Shown: positions 1 through 10,111, counted from the first letter of the stretch. The stretch is DNA of 64,000 nucleotides from Pseudoflavitalea sp. G-6-1-2 (GCF_012927185.1 NZ_JABBGB010000002.1:1612001-1676000); one strand, 5' to 3'. The notes: generated from the letters alone by a model not told the origin. Numbers and translations are program-made.

Positions 1-170
1 TGGGAGAATCGCTGAAGCAACTGAGCAATATACAGTTCACCTTTATGCCAACGATCATGAAAGGCAAAACACCTCAATACACCTATCAATTGCAAAAAGG
101 AATTACGGAAGACAGACAGGGAATGATCATCATTCGGAACGAAGGCATTCTCGATCTCATCAACGCCTGA
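1..170 (+). CDS. MutS-like ATPase (MutS domain V), C-terminal end only
   Basis: The last 55 codons of a gene that enters from the left, with the first full codon at 3 and TGA at 168-170. The peptide contains GITEDRQGMIIIRNEGILD, which matches the C-termini of the two MutS-like ATPases at 40468-41784 and 43311-44651 almost residue for residue. This is therefore a third paralogue of the same family. The visible part lies after the Walker B region, so the ATP-binding motifs are outside the window. The homologues have MutS core and ATPase domains but no mismatch-reading domains, so a role in classical mismatch repair should not be assumed. The family call is firm; the function is unknown. Confidence 0.88.
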   Translation, partial: GESLKQLSNIQFTFMPTIMKGKTPQYTYQLQKGITEDRQGMIIIRNEGILDLINA

Positions 171-190
171 TCCGAAGTACAGAGAATGAT

Positions 191-238
191 AAAAAACAAA
201 CAGCCGCTTCCTTTTCCGGAAGCGGCTGTTTTGTTTTT
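191..238. terminator. Bidirectional Rho-independent terminator
   Basis: Perfect 11-bp stem 201-211/218-228 (CAGCCGCTTCC/GGAAGCGGCTG) with a 6-base loop, flanked by an A-rich run on the left and a T-rich run on the right. It lies between two convergent genes and can serve both strands. Confidence 0.88.
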
Positions 239-250
239 ATCTGTGGCTAT

Positions 251-3200
251 CTATTCCTTCACCAGTTTAGCTGGCTGCATGGTTCCATCCTGTGCAATTA
301 CCTGAAGAATGTAAACACCTTTAGGTAGATTAATCAATGGAATCTGAACAGCAGAAACAGCTTTCTGATAGATGTCTTTGCTGAATAGCAGGCTTCCTGT
401 AAGTGAAAGCAATCTTACTGCTTTCACAGGTTTGCTGCTGCTCACATACACATAGCTCGCTACGGGGTTCGGATACACTTTCATCGCAGACTGCTGGCTA
501 TTGCATTTCACTTCTGCCATCACTATTGTGCTGTATGTATAACGGCCATCGATATCAACCTGTTTCAGTCTGTATGCCCAACGTCCGTTACCGGGTTCTG
601 CATCCTGGAAAGAATAGTTTGTTCGATTGTACTCGTACCATACTTTTTTAGCTGCAACCCAGTTGCCGCCTGCGATGCTTCTTTCTACTACAAAATGTGA
701 GAAGTTGGAAGCAGACTCTACTTTCCAGTTAACAGTTACACCACAATTCTTAGCAGTGGCAGTGAAGCTGCTGAGTGTTACAGGAAGTATGTTGATGCTT
801 TGTACACGCAGTCGCGCCTGTGTGCTGGACGTACATCCGTTTGCATCTGTTACGGAGAATGTATAGGTTGTAGTTCCTTCTTTGGCTTCCGTTGGAACAG
901 GATTGCTGATATATTGATTGCTCACTTTATTGCCGGGCGTCCATGTATACGTGTATGTTCCGGCAGCAGGATTGATCTGCGGATTGAATGCCTGTGCAGG
1001 AACTCCCACACTGGTTACTACATCGGGCACTGTAACGGTTGGTGCGGGTGTAGCGTTTACGCCGATCACTGCACTGGTGCTAACCATACATCCTGTAACA
1101 TCTATTCCTGTAAGTGTGTACGTTGTATTGCCGGTTACATTGCTCACAGTAGTAATTGAAGCAGCTGGATCAGCAAGGCCTGTTGTAGGCAGCCAGCTGT
1201 AGGTAACTCCCGTAATAGCAGGTACTCCGATTGTAGTACTTGCATTCTGGCAAATGGTCTGTGTTGGAATGGCCGGCATTGCAAAGCCTCTTACAGTAAT
1301 ATTTACAGTGGCACTGTTGGTACAACCTCCAATTGTTTCAGAACAGGTGAATGTGAAAGTTTTATTCAAATCCCCTGCTACTGGTGTAAATACCGGTGTG
1401 GCTGAAGAATAGTTGTCTATCGACGAAGCGGAAGTTAGTGCAGGTGTTACTGTCCAGCTGATAGCTCCTGCATTGGATGCATCTCCCAGCTGAATATTGC
1501 TGCCTAAACAAACCTGAGCCGGCGCATTGATTTTCGGAGCAACATTCGTTGGAGTGATCAGTACGGATGTGGTAGCCTTGCAACCTGCCGCATCTGTCAC
1601 AACAACATCAAAGCGTTCCGGTGCTGTTGGGTTGGATGCCAGTGTTGGATTCTGTACTGTAGCATTCACCATTCTTACCGAAGGACTCCACAGGTAGGTA
1701 TAAGGAGCAGTTCCTCCTGATGGAGTGGTATTGATAACATATGGTGCGGCTGAAGAACAAACAGTAGCATCGCTGGCAGTGATAGCCGGCCCGTTCACCG
1801 TTACTGTCACACTACCACTCTTGCTACAACTGGCCACATTATTCCCATCATAATAAGTGACCACTACTGTATACACCTGTGTGCTGGTGGGACTGGCAAT
1901 TGGCTGCGCCACTGTTGTGCTGCTCAGCCCCGTAGCTGGTGACCATGCATAAGTAGCATTGGCTACAGGAGCTCCACCGATCTCTATACCCGTACCACGG
2001 CAAATGGTAGGATTGGTCATCGCAGGAACCGTATTGCTGTTGTCAACCACAATATGCGCCGTAGCATCCAGAAAGCAACCTGTTTCAGTATCTGTTGCAC
2101 GAACCGTGAAATCCTGTGAAGTAGTTACCAGCACTTTCGGCTGTGCAGAAGTATTGGTAGTACCATCCTGATAACTGGCTATTGCCGGCGTCCATGAATA
2201 GGTATAATTAGGTCTTGCTGGTGTTCCAAGCTGAAGCACTGTATTGCTGCAGCTGGTAATATCCGGACCAGCATTGGCCACCACACTTTTTACAATTACA
2301 GAGGCCGTATCACGAACAAGACATCCTGTTACAGCTTCAGTTACAGTAACGATATATTTGGTTGTAACAGTTGGTGTAACTGATGGGTTGGAAATATTAC
2401 GCTGTGCTGCATTCATTTCCGTCCAGCTATAGTTGTAACCTGCAACTGATGCCTGCCCGAGGTTTACAGTGGTACCCGGACAAATTGAATGATCCTGTGC
2501 TGTGAACACCGGCAGTGTAGCTGAAGGCGAATTCACATGAATGGTTTTTGTACAGCTGTAACCAGGGTTGGCTACACTTGTAACAGTAAGCGTAATATCT
2601 CTTTCAATATTATCAGTAAGGGTTACTGTTGCTCCTGTTGTAGCAGAGATACCGCCCGCAGGAACAGCAGACCATGAATACTTCCATTTTGCAGGATCGA
2701 GGGTTGAAGGCGATGCCACCAGTTTCACAGGCCCTAACGCAGTATTGGCACAACCTTGATCTGCCACCACATCAATTTTAGTTACAGGGCAGCCTGCAGA
2801 ACCGCAATCCCCCACCACTACATCATCAATTGCACTCACTCCATTGAGGGTAACAGTCAAACGGTAAGTAGTAGGCGATCCTGCCGGAGAAGCAGACACA
2901 GTGGTCTGAGCTGTATTGGTCGGTCCGGTGATGGTGCCTGTACCAGATACCACCTGCCAGGAGAATGTTTTACCTGTGATAGTCGGAATAGCATCCGGCT
3001 CACCTACTGTGCGTGGCCCGCACATATCTTCCCCTGCATTGGCCACCAGTACAGTTACTGTAGCATTATCAGTGAAAGAACAGGCTCCGTTGGTGGCGGT
3101 AATAGTATACGTAACAGGATTCGGAACAGGAACCTCAGCACCTGATTTGAATGTCACTGAAGCACCGCTCATTGTATTGAGATAAGTACCCGGAGACCAT

Positions 3201-5749
3201 GTATAAGTGAACCCGGCATCGGCAGGTGTAGACAAAGTACCGGTAATTGATCCGCTTTTAGGGATCACCAGATCTGCTACAGCAAAGCTGGCCGGAGCGG
3301 CTACCACACCAACATTCACATCATCATTGGTAGTACAGGTGCCGCCAGTGGTAACAGGAATGGTCATCTGCACATTGTATGTTGTAGCAGCTGCAGGCGT
3401 AGCCAGTGGCTGCGCAATGGATGCATTATCCAGTCCGGTTGCAGGCGTCCATGCATAGGTTACTCCCGCAAGTCCTGCAGGAGGCGGAACGCCCAATCGT
3501 ACCGGCTTTCCGGCACAGCTGCTTACATCTGGTCCTGCATCGGCTTTGTACGCATTCACAATCACCTGCCCCTTCTGCTCACAACCATTCGCATCTTTTA
3601 CAGAGATCGTATACACACTGTTAGAAGCAGGTGTAACAGTAGCAGTATTGGTAGTGCTTCCAATACCATTGTCCCATGTATAGGTGTAGGGGGCTGCACC
3701 GCCCGCAACAGTAGCTGCTATATTAATAGGCGCTCCTGCGCAGGTATTATAAACAATTGAGCTGATGGTTGGGCTCACATTGGCACCTACCACCACTTCT
3801 GCAACTGCCGAAGTACTTATAGGTGTTTCTCCGCAACTGGCCGGAGGAAGTACAAGCCTGCGGTAATAACGCGTATCAGCCAGTGAAGGAGGAGAGAAAT
3901 CTTTTTTGGTTCCTGCCCCGCCGATATTGTTCCATGGGCCGGATGCAGAAACGGCTACCTGCCATTGATAACGGGCTTCAATATCCATCTGAGAAAACTC
4001 ACCGCCAGGCCCCTTCAGTTTGGGCATCTGATCAGAGGTGAAAGCCACCTTGTTACCGGTCAGTTGTTGTGTAAAGCCATTGGCGCAGATGCTCTGGCTC
4101 AGCGGAGCAATATCATTCTGCGTGGGCATGGGTGGACAAATAGTGAACCCCAACAACTGCATGTCACTGTTACTCATTACTCCAGTAAAAGGTTCAGTTA
4201 CCGGAACAAAAGCAGTGCTGGTTGAAGTGGGAGACCCGGCCACATATATTTTATTACCGAACCCTTCCACTTTGTAGAAAGCAGCTGAAGAATTAGATAC
4301 GCCAGCAAGATACCATGTTGCAAATGTTAGTTTTCCTTCAGTTGAAAACACAGAGAGATAACTACCACCGTTGGCCTGGCTTCCGGATCCATCAGTGGAT
4401 ACCTGAGTGATCGGTGCATTACCCGGAGTCATCGCCAGTATTCTTCCATTGGATATGGTCAGCAATGCCAGACCATAACCAGAAACAGATGCTCTGGCAA
4501 TACCAAACTTAGTAGCAAATATTTTTTGTCCGTTGGCCGCATTCAGGCGGATCAGGTAATTACCTCCCGTTGAACCATCTGTTGTAGCCACTACAGGATC
4601 TGTAGAAGGCATACTGGAATTAGACCCCATCATATAAACAGAGCCATTGTCCAGCAATATATCGGCCAATGACGAACCGGTTGTAACACCAGCCTGAATA
4701 CCGCTGTACAGAATATTTCCCGAAGATCCAAGCTTAGTTAAATAGTGGCCTCTCCCTGAGCCAGTCCAGTTTGATCCGTCAGTAACAGGGTAGTCAGCAG
4801 AAACAGTGATACCTGAAAAATACACTTCCCCGTTTTTTAATTCCAGGTTGATAGCACCTTCCCCGGCAGATCCGCCTACTATTGCACGGTAATTGACGCT
4901 TCCATCAGTATTGAGTTTCACGAAACCCACGTCACCTGCGCCTTTTAATGTACTACCATTAGTGCTGGGGAAATTACTGTTTTGATCAATCGCAACTCCC
5001 AGTACAACCACTCCGTTCTCTACCGCCATATCTGTCAGCCCGGCAGTGAGCGTTCCGGTCGTTTTTTTTCCCGTATAAGTGCTGTATACAATACTGCCAT
5101 CAGGCCGCAGCTTCTGAACTATATGATCATACGAACCGCCAGCCGCCGGGCCGGTTGTGACATATACATCTGTAGATTGGGTAGCATAAGAAAGATAGAC
5201 AAAGCCATTTTCCACAGCAATATTATGCCCGATATTATCATTGCTGCTTCCGCCCAGGTAAGACATGGCCTGGATAGCCCCACTGTTGGCATCAACCATC
5301 GTATAAAGCACATCTATTAAACCTTTCCAGGTGCTCCCGTTTGTAACGGGCATGGTGCTCAGGGCTGTTGTACCCATCATGTACAGCTTACCATTGCTGT
5401 AAACCATTTTTGTACTATTGGCACCAACAGGGAAAAAACGACTCCAGATAAGGTTGCCGTTTGGTGCAATTTTCATCAACATCACCCTGCTACCTGTACC
5501 GCCGGTATATTCAGGAATGGTTACCGGAAGTGACGAACCCGCCACTGTTCCCAACAGGTAAACATTACCTGTTTCATCGAGAACCATTTCACTCAACCCA
5601 TCAGTACCATTGTTGGCGAAGATCTTACTGTAATGAATATAGGCCTGTGCCTGTGATGTAGTGGAAATAACGCTGCCCACAAACAGCAATAAAAGAAAGA
5701 TACAGACACACTTCACGTGCCTGCCCATGACGAAGTAGAGTTTTGTCAT
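251..5749 (-). CDS. Giant T9SS-exported surface protein with SBBP/Ig-like repeats
   Basis: About 1,832 residues from the ATG at 5749; another ATG at 5728 also precedes the signal peptide, and the longer frame to 5830 begins with TTG and adds no signal. The signal peptide ends near TTSQAQA. Residues up to about 560 are beta-propeller-like repeats of the form GGxYLxxL. They are followed by many Ig/PKD-like modules with recurring YTYxWSP and TPAxTTxYxV strands and CxG-type cysteines, then a fibronectin-like segment (LPVTLSSFTATAKN) and a C-terminal sorting domain containing VYPNPV and LPKGVYILQV. That end marks export by the type IX secretion system and attachment at the cell surface. Adhesion or matrix building is likely, with no visible catalytic site. 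It is convergent with the MutS-like gene and divergent from the GH2 gene. Confidence 0.9.
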   Translation of the reverse strand: MTKLYFVMGRHVKCVCIFLLLLFVGSVISTTSQAQAYIHYSKIFANNGTDGLSEMVLDETGNVYLLGTVAGSSLPVTIPEYTGGTGSRVMLMKIAPNGNLIWSRFFPVGANSTKMVYSNGKLYMMGTTALSTMPVTNGSTWKGLIDVLYTMVDANSGAIQAMSYLGGSSNDNIGHNIAVENGFVYLSYATQSTDVYVTTGPAAGGSYDHIVQKLRPDGSIVYSTYTGKKTTGTLTAGLTDMAVENGVVVLGVAIDQNSNFPSTNGSTLKGAGDVGFVKLNTDGSVNYRAIVGGSAGEGAINLELKNGEVYFSGITVSADYPVTDGSNWTGSGRGHYLTKLGSSGNILYSGIQAGVTTGSSLADILLDNGSVYMMGSNSSMPSTDPVVATTDGSTGGNYLIRLNAANGQKIFATKFGIARASVSGYGLALLTISNGRILAMTPGNAPITQVSTDGSGSQANGGSYLSVFSTEGKLTFATWYLAGVSNSSAAFYKVEGFGNKIYVAGSPTSTSTAFVPVTEPFTGVMSNSDMQLLGFTICPPMPTQNDIAPLSQSICANGFTQQLTGNKVAFTSDQMPKLKGPGGEFSQMDIEARYQWQVAVSASGPWNNIGGAGTKKDFSPPSLADTRYYRRLVLPPASCGETPISTSAVAEVVVGANVSPTISSIVYNTCAGAPINIAATVAGGAAPYTYTWDNGIGSTTNTATVTPASNSVYTISVKDANGCEQKGQVIVNAYKADAGPDVSSCAGKPVRLGVPPPAGLAGVTYAWTPATGLDNASIAQPLATPAAATTYNVQMTIPVTTGGTCTTNDDVNVGVVAAPASFAVADLVIPKSGSITGTLSTPADAGFTYTWSPGTYLNTMSGASVTFKSGAEVPVPNPVTYTITATNGACSFTDNATVTVLVANAGEDMCGPRTVGEPDAIPTITGKTFSWQVVSGTGTITGPTNTAQTTVSASPAGSPTTYRLTVTLNGVSAIDDVVVGDCGSAGCPVTKIDVVADQGCANTALGPVKLVASPSTLDPAKWKYSWSAVPAGGISATTGATVTLTDNIERDITLTVTSVANPGYSCTKTIHVNSPSATLPVFTAQDHSICPGTTVNLGQASVAGYNYSWTEMNAAQRNISNPSVTPTVTTKYIVTVTEAVTGCLVRDTASVIVKSVVANAGPDITSCSNTVLQLGTPARPNYTYSWTPAIASYQDGTTNTSAQPKVLVTTSQDFTVRATDTETGCFLDATAHIVVDNSNTVPAMTNPTICRGTGIEIGGAPVANATYAWSPATGLSSTTVAQPIASPTSTQVYTVVVTYYDGNNVASCSKSGSVTVTVNGPAITASDATVCSSAAPYVINTTPSGGTAPYTYLWSPSVRMVNATVQNPTLASNPTAPERFDVVVTDAAGCKATTSVLITPTNVAPKINAPAQVCLGSNIQLGDASNAGAISWTVTPALTSASSIDNYSSATPVFTPVAGDLNKTFTFTCSETIGGCTNSATVNITVRGFAMPAIPTQTICQNASTTIGVPAITGVTYSWLPTTGLADPAASITTVSNVTGNTTYTLTGIDVTGCMVSTSAVIGVNATPAPTVTVPDVVTSVGVPAQAFNPQINPAAGTYTYTWTPGNKVSNQYISNPVPTEAKEGTTTYTFSVTDANGCTSSTQARLRVQSINILPVTLSSFTATAKNCGVTVNWKVESASNFSHFVVERSIAGGNWVAAKKVWYEYNRTNYSFQDAEPGNGRWAYRLKQVDIDGRYTYSTIVMAEVKCNSQQSAMKVYPNPVASYVYVSSSKPVKAVRLLSLTGSLLFSKDIYQKAVSAVQIPLINLPKGVYILQVIAQDGTMQPAKLVKE

Positions 5750-5875
5750 TAGCCTGGACTTTTTATTTTTAAAAGGATAATTGAATAGGCAAGTCGCACT
5801 ATCGGCGATAGAGAACGGATTAACCGGCAAGAAAAATCATTTGTAACTGACAGAACGTAGTAAGAGTTTAAAGTT

Positions 5876-5897
5876 TTTGTAGGCGTACGACTACAAA
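5876..5897. repeat. 22-bp inverted repeat in the adhesin/GH2 divergent spacer
   Basis: TTTGTAG (5876-5882) and CTACAAA (5891-5897) are perfect inverted arms around GCGTACGA. It sits about 130 bases upstream of the adhesin start and could be an operator or a leader hairpin. A second, wider pair AGTAAGAG/CTCTTACT lies at 5859-5866/5938-5945. No good promoter match was found in the 5750-6262 spacer. Confidence 0.4.
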
Positions 5898-6052
5898 CAG
5901 ATTTTGCCTGATAAAATCAGCAGCAAACACAACAACGCTCTTACTCTTATGCACACCTGCCAATAGAAAATGATGCATGATGGCTCTACGTCCCCCGTAC
6001 TGGCAGCCTTTTTACAGATCTGCAAGAAATAATGTAAGACGAATTTTACTTT

Positions 6053-6094
6053 GCGGGTGCCATTTGCTCGCGACGCGATCGACTGGGCACCCGC
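6053..6094. repeat. GC-rich inverted repeat upstream of the GH2 gene
   Basis: GCGGGTGCC (6053-6061) pairs perfectly with GGCACCCGC (6086-6094) around a 24-base loop rich in CGCG. The segment is richer in GC than the sequence around it. It may be a leader hairpin of the downstream gene or the remnant of a mobile or repeated element; the sequence does not decide. Confidence 0.4.
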
Positions 6095-6262
6095 CGACTT
6101 TCTTCGAACCCGCTTAAATTTTCAACGCATTGAACTTTCAAGGGTCTCCCTACCTCGACTCCAATGCAACCGATTGTGCGAAATCTTTCGCCCGTGGCCC
6201 ATTTGCTTCCATAACCGGCTACCTTTAGCGCAACTTTTAATGAAGCACCTACTTACGCAACC

Positions 6263-9200
6263 ATGAAACTATTTTTTGCCAGCCTGCTTACAGCATTACC
6301 GGGTTATTTTTTCGGACAATCTATTCCATCGGAATTATTGTCTCCCGAAATCACCTCCGTCAACCGCCTCCCCATGAGGGCGTCGTTCTTTGCCTTTGAG
6401 AACAGGCAACTGGCAACAAACAATACAAAAGAGCAGTCCGCAAACTTTTTATCCCTCAACGGCACATGGAAATTCAACTGGGTGCAGGACCCCACACAAC
6501 GCCCCACCGATTTCTATCGTACCGACTTCAACGATGCAAACTGGAACAACTTCAAAGTGCCCGCCAACTGGGAACTCAACGGATATGGCCTCCCCATCTA
6601 CGTTAACCAGCCCTACGAATTTGCAGGCAGACAAAAAACTGGCAGCCGCATGAATCCTCCGTTCGATATCCCCGAACACAACAACCCTGTTGGCTCTTAT
6701 CGCAAAAAATTCAACCTGCCCTCCAACTGGAATGGCCGCCATGTTTTCATTCACCTCGGCGCCGTGAAGTCTGCCTTCTTCATCTGGGTCAATGGCGTAA
6801 AAGTGGGTTATAGCGAAGACAGCAAACTCGCAGCAGAGTTCGATATCACACGTTATGTTCATGCAGGCGAAAACCTCATCGCACTGCAGGTGTACCGCTG
6901 GAGCGACGGCAGCTATCTCGAATGTCAGGATATGTGGCGCATCTCCGGCATCGAACGCGATGTATACCTCTACTCCACTCCATCATTGAGTTTCGCGGAT
7001 CTCAATATCAGTGCAGACCTATCCAACAACTACACCACCGGTGAATTGCAGATCGATGCAACCATCAACAGCTATAAGATCGACAAAAAGACTTTGCACA
7101 GCAGTCCCGATACATTCTCTGTTGAAATGGAACTTAAGGATGCGCAAGGCAACACAGTACTGCAAGATGTATCCCGCGGCGTTCAGTCCGTTCTCGGAAA
7201 CTATCTTGCCAAAATTCAGTTCAGGCAACAATTGCCTTCGGTACATACCTGGTCGGCGGAGATCCCTTACCTCTACACTTTATTCCTTACGCTGAAAAAC
7301 AAAGACGGCAAAGTGCTCGAAGTAATTCCGCAACGGGTTGGCTTCCGGCATATCGAGATCAGCAACCGCAACCTGCTCGTTAATGGCAAACGCGTACTGC
7401 TGAAGGGAGTGAACAGACACGAACACAATCCTACTGCCGGGCACACACTCACCAAAGCAGATATGGAAATGGATATGGAGATGATGAAAAAACTGAACGT
7501 AAACGCTGTTCGTCATTCTCACTATCCTCCCGATCCTTACTGGATGGAGCTTTGCGACAAATACGGACTCTACGTGGTAGACGAAGCCAATATCGAGTCA
7601 CATGGCAGGTACTACGATCTCGAATACACACTCGCCAACGACCGTCAATGGCTGAAGCCGCATCTCGACAGAATTCAGCGCATGTACGAGCGCGATAAAA
7701 ATCATCCGGCCGTTATCATCTGGAGTTTAGGAAATGAAGCAGGCAACGGCACCAATATGTACACCGCCTACGACTGGCTGAAACAAAAAGACAAACGTCC
7801 TGTTCAGTACGAACGTGCGGAAGAGGATTACAACACAGACATGATAGTTCCCCAATATCCTGAGCCTGCTTATCTGGTTGAATACTCCAAACAAAACCCC
7901 GATCGTCTGATGATCATGAGCGAGTATGCACACATCATGGGAAACAGTCTCGGCAACTTCAAAGAGTACTGGGACAATATCGAAAACACACCCTACCAGC
8001 AGGGAGGATTTATCTGGGAGTGGATCGATCAGGCTATCGACACCGTAAAGAATGGCAAACGTATAATGGCCTATGGTGGCGACTTTCCGCTCAGCGGCCC
8101 GGTTGACAATAATTTCAGCGATAATAATTTCTGTGTGAAAGGTGTGGTTACTGCGTATCGTGGATTAACGCCCATGGCAGTTGAAGTAAAGAAAATATAC
8201 CAGCATATCAAAACCAGCTACACTGGCGGCAAACAATTTACAGTTCACAACAACTATTTCTTCAGAGACCTGAAGAATGTTCAACTGAACTGGGAACTAT
8301 TGCAGAGTGGGCGTTCTGTAGCAACCGGAAAAATCACTGACCTCAACATTACACCCGGCAGCGTGCTTCCCATACATATTCCATTCAATGATACCTTTTC
8401 AAATCAGCACGAATATTTCCTCAACATCAGCTATACACTCAAAGCAGCTGAACCCTTTCTCGAAAAAGGATATACAATTGCTGCAGAACAATTCTTACTC
8501 AGTAATCAGACCTTTACAACAACTCCTCCAAAAGCAGGCCCCATCAAATCTTCAGAAAAAGATGGCCACCTGGTATTGACAGGCAAGAACTTCAGCTGCC
8601 AATTCGATTTGAAAAAAGGGCTGCTGAACCAATACACTGTAAACGGACAACAGCTATTATTGCAAGGTCCTGAACCATCTTTCTGGAGGGCTCCAACCGA
8701 TAACGATATTGGCGCCGGATACAATCACAGTTTACGCAATTGGAGAAATGCTTATAAGCAGGGCACAGCATTAACCGTAAACACAAAGGAAATTATGGGA
8801 GGATATGAGATCATCTTCACAAAGAAACTGGTGAATGGCGATGCAGGTGCAGCGCAAACATATACTGTGTTTGGCGATGGCAGCATCAAAGTAGAAAACC
8901 GGTTTACGGCACTGGGAGGTAAACACCCTATTGTTTTCCGCATTGGAAATGATCTGCAACTCAATCCGCAACTCAATCAGATTCAGTTCTACGGCCGTGG
9001 TCCCTGGGAGAATTACCGGGATCGCAAATCAGCGAGTTTTGTTGGCATCTATACGCAATCAATCGACGATCAGTATTTCCAATACGCCCGCCCGCAGGAA
9101 AGCGGCAACAAAACAGATGTTCGATGGGTTTCACTCACCAACAAATCGGGCAAAGGCCTGCGTTTTGAAATGGCAGACAGTCTGTTGAATTTTTCTGCAC

Positions 9201-9412
9201 TTCCGTATAGCCTCGACGATCTCGATCCTGAAGCCGATAAAAAGCAGTATCACTCAGGCGAACTGGTAAAACGTAATAGGATCTTTATGCATGTAGACCT
9301 GCAGCAGAGCGGTGTTCAGGGCATCGACAGCTGGTATTCACAGCCGTTGGAGCAATACAGAATTCCTTTTAAAGATTATCAATACAGTTATTGGATAAAA
9401 CCTATCCGATAA
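6263..9412 (+). CDS. Secreted GH2 beta-galactosidase (LacZ-type)
   Basis: 1,049 residues, the normal length for LacZ-type enzymes, with a short signal peptide ending near GYFFGQ, so it acts in the periplasm or at the surface. Order: sugar-binding jelly roll (about 50-235), Ig-like domain (to about 350), TIM barrel (about 350-650), then a linker domain and a C-terminal beta-galactosidase small-chain-like domain (about 770-1040). Barrel signatures are GVNRHEHNP and NAVRHSHYPP. The general acid/base is E492 in WSLGNEAGNG and the nucleophile is E554 in IMSEYAHIMGNS. It hydrolyses terminal beta-galactosides. It stands alone: no SusCD pair or other glycosidase is adjacent, which is unusual because Bacteroidota GH2 genes often sit in polysaccharide loci. 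Start ATG chosen because the signal peptide follows directly. Confidence 0.95.
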   Translation: MKLFFASLLTALPGYFFGQSIPSELLSPEITSVNRLPMRASFFAFENRQLATNNTKEQSANFLSLNGTWKFNWVQDPTQRPTDFYRTDFNDANWNNFKVPANWELNGYGLPIYVNQPYEFAGRQKTGSRMNPPFDIPEHNNPVGSYRKKFNLPSNWNGRHVFIHLGAVKSAFFIWVNGVKVGYSEDSKLAAEFDITRYVHAGENLIALQVYRWSDGSYLECQDMWRISGIERDVYLYSTPSLSFADLNISADLSNNYTTGELQIDATINSYKIDKKTLHSSPDTFSVEMELKDAQGNTVLQDVSRGVQSVLGNYLAKIQFRQQLPSVHTWSAEIPYLYTLFLTLKNKDGKVLEVIPQRVGFRHIEISNRNLLVNGKRVLLKGVNRHEHNPTAGHTLTKADMEMDMEMMKKLNVNAVRHSHYPPDPYWMELCDKYGLYVVDEANIESHGRYYDLEYTLANDRQWLKPHLDRIQRMYERDKNHPAVIIWSLGNEAGNGTNMYTAYDWLKQKDKRPVQYERAEEDYNTDMIVPQYPEPAYLVEYSKQNPDRLMIMSEYAHIMGNSLGNFKEYWDNIENTPYQQGGFIWEWIDQAIDTVKNGKRIMAYGGDFPLSGPVDNNFSDNNFCVKGVVTAYRGLTPMAVEVKKIYQHIKTSYTGGKQFTVHNNYFFRDLKNVQLNWELLQSGRSVATGKITDLNITPGSVLPIHIPFNDTFSNQHEYFLNISYTLKAAEPFLEKGYTIAAEQFLLSNQTFTTTPPKAGPIKSSEKDGHLVLTGKNFSCQFDLKKGLLNQYTVNGQQLLLQGPEPSFWRAPTDNDIGAGYNHSLRNWRNAYKQGTALTVNTKEIMGGYEIIFTKKLVNGDAGAAQTYTVFGDGSIKVENRFTALGGKHPIVFRIGNDLQLNPQLNQIQFYGRGPWENYRDRKSASFVGIYTQSIDDQYFQYARPQESGNKTDVRWVSLTNKSGKGLRFEMADSLLNFSALPYSLDDLDPEADKKQYHSGELVKRNRIFMHVDLQQSGVQGIDSWYSQPLEQYRIPFKDYQYSYWIKPIR

Positions 9413-9488
9413 TGAATCCATAGAAAAAAGTTCGATACCAACCTGGTCGATAAATTGCATAATTTGCTTCATACCCAAAAATGAAGAT

Positions 9489-10058
9489 ATGAGGAAACTG
9501 ATCTTTGCCATCAATCTAACATTAGACGGCTGTTGCGACCATACCAAATTTAACGGAGGAGATGATATTCAAAATTACTTTACGGAACTAATGCAGGATT
9601 TCGATCTGCTTGTATATGGCCGTAAAACCTTTGCACTGATGGTTCCTTTCTGGCCGGATATCGCAAAGAAAGGTTCCGCTCCCACCAAAGCCATGATCGA
9701 TTTTGCACAGCAGTTCGACAGTAAGGCAAAGCTTGTCTTTTCCCGGTCGCTGAAAAACACCGGAGACAGCAATTCACGCATCGCCCACGGGGATCTTAAA
9801 GAAACGATACTGGCATTGAAACAGCAGGAAGGAAAACATATCATGACCGGCGGTGTAGACTTACCTACGCAAATGACAGAACTTGGACTGATAGATGAAT
9901 TCATTTTTGTGTATCAGCCAATTCTTGCAGGAGAAGGAAGGCGGTTTTTGGATACAACAAAATGGCAGCAAGGCTTGCAACTGGAACTGATAGATCAGAA
10001 AGTACTGAATGACGGAAGTATCGCATCGAAATTCCGGGCGGCAGCTCTCCAAAAATAA
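9489..10058 (+). CDS. Dihydrofolate reductase-family protein (RibD C-terminal domain)
   Basis: 189 residues covering one RibD_C/DHFR-like domain: N-terminal strand MRKLIFAINLTLDG, then DLLVYGRKTFALM, and the later HIMTGGVDLPTQM and GEGRRFLD segments typical of the stand-alone YyaP/YwjB-like branch. It is cytosolic, with no signal or membrane segment. These proteins probably bind NADPH and reduce an unidentified substrate; they are not the folate enzyme. The gene follows the GH2 gene at 76 bases on the same strand and ends at a strong terminator, so co-transcription with the GH2 gene is possible, but no functional link is evident. Confidence 0.88.
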   Translation: MRKLIFAINLTLDGCCDHTKFNGGDDIQNYFTELMQDFDLLVYGRKTFALMVPFWPDIAKKGSAPTKAMIDFAQQFDSKAKLVFSRSLKNTGDSNSRIAHGDLKETILALKQQEGKHIMTGGVDLPTQMTELGLIDEFIFVYQPILAGEGRRFLDTTKWQQGLQLELIDQKVLNDGSIASKFRAAALQK

Positions 10059-10080
10059 CATGGGTAGTGATGTAATTAAG

Positions 10081-10111
10081 AAAGGGCGCAGCATCGATTG
10101 CTACGCCCTTT
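10081..10111. terminator. Bidirectional terminator between convergent genes
   Basis: AAAGGGCG (10081-10088) pairs with CGCCCTTT (10104-10111); an inner AGCA/TGCT pair extends the hairpin. It lies between the stop at 10058 and the convergent stop at 10132. Confidence 0.8.

Noticed and set aside
6095-6115. tRNA T-arm-like GGGTTCGAAG on the minus strand
   Set aside because: No acceptor stem, anticodon arm or cloverleaf can be drawn around it.
6051-6266. 71-codon plus-strand frame before the GH2 gene
   Set aside because: It overlaps the GH2 start, contains the inverted repeat, and has no plausible start signal or family.
6263-10058. Polysaccharide utilisation locus around the GH2 enzyme
   Set aside because: No SusC/SusD pair, sulfatase or other glycosidase is adjacent; the next gene is a RibD-like reductase.
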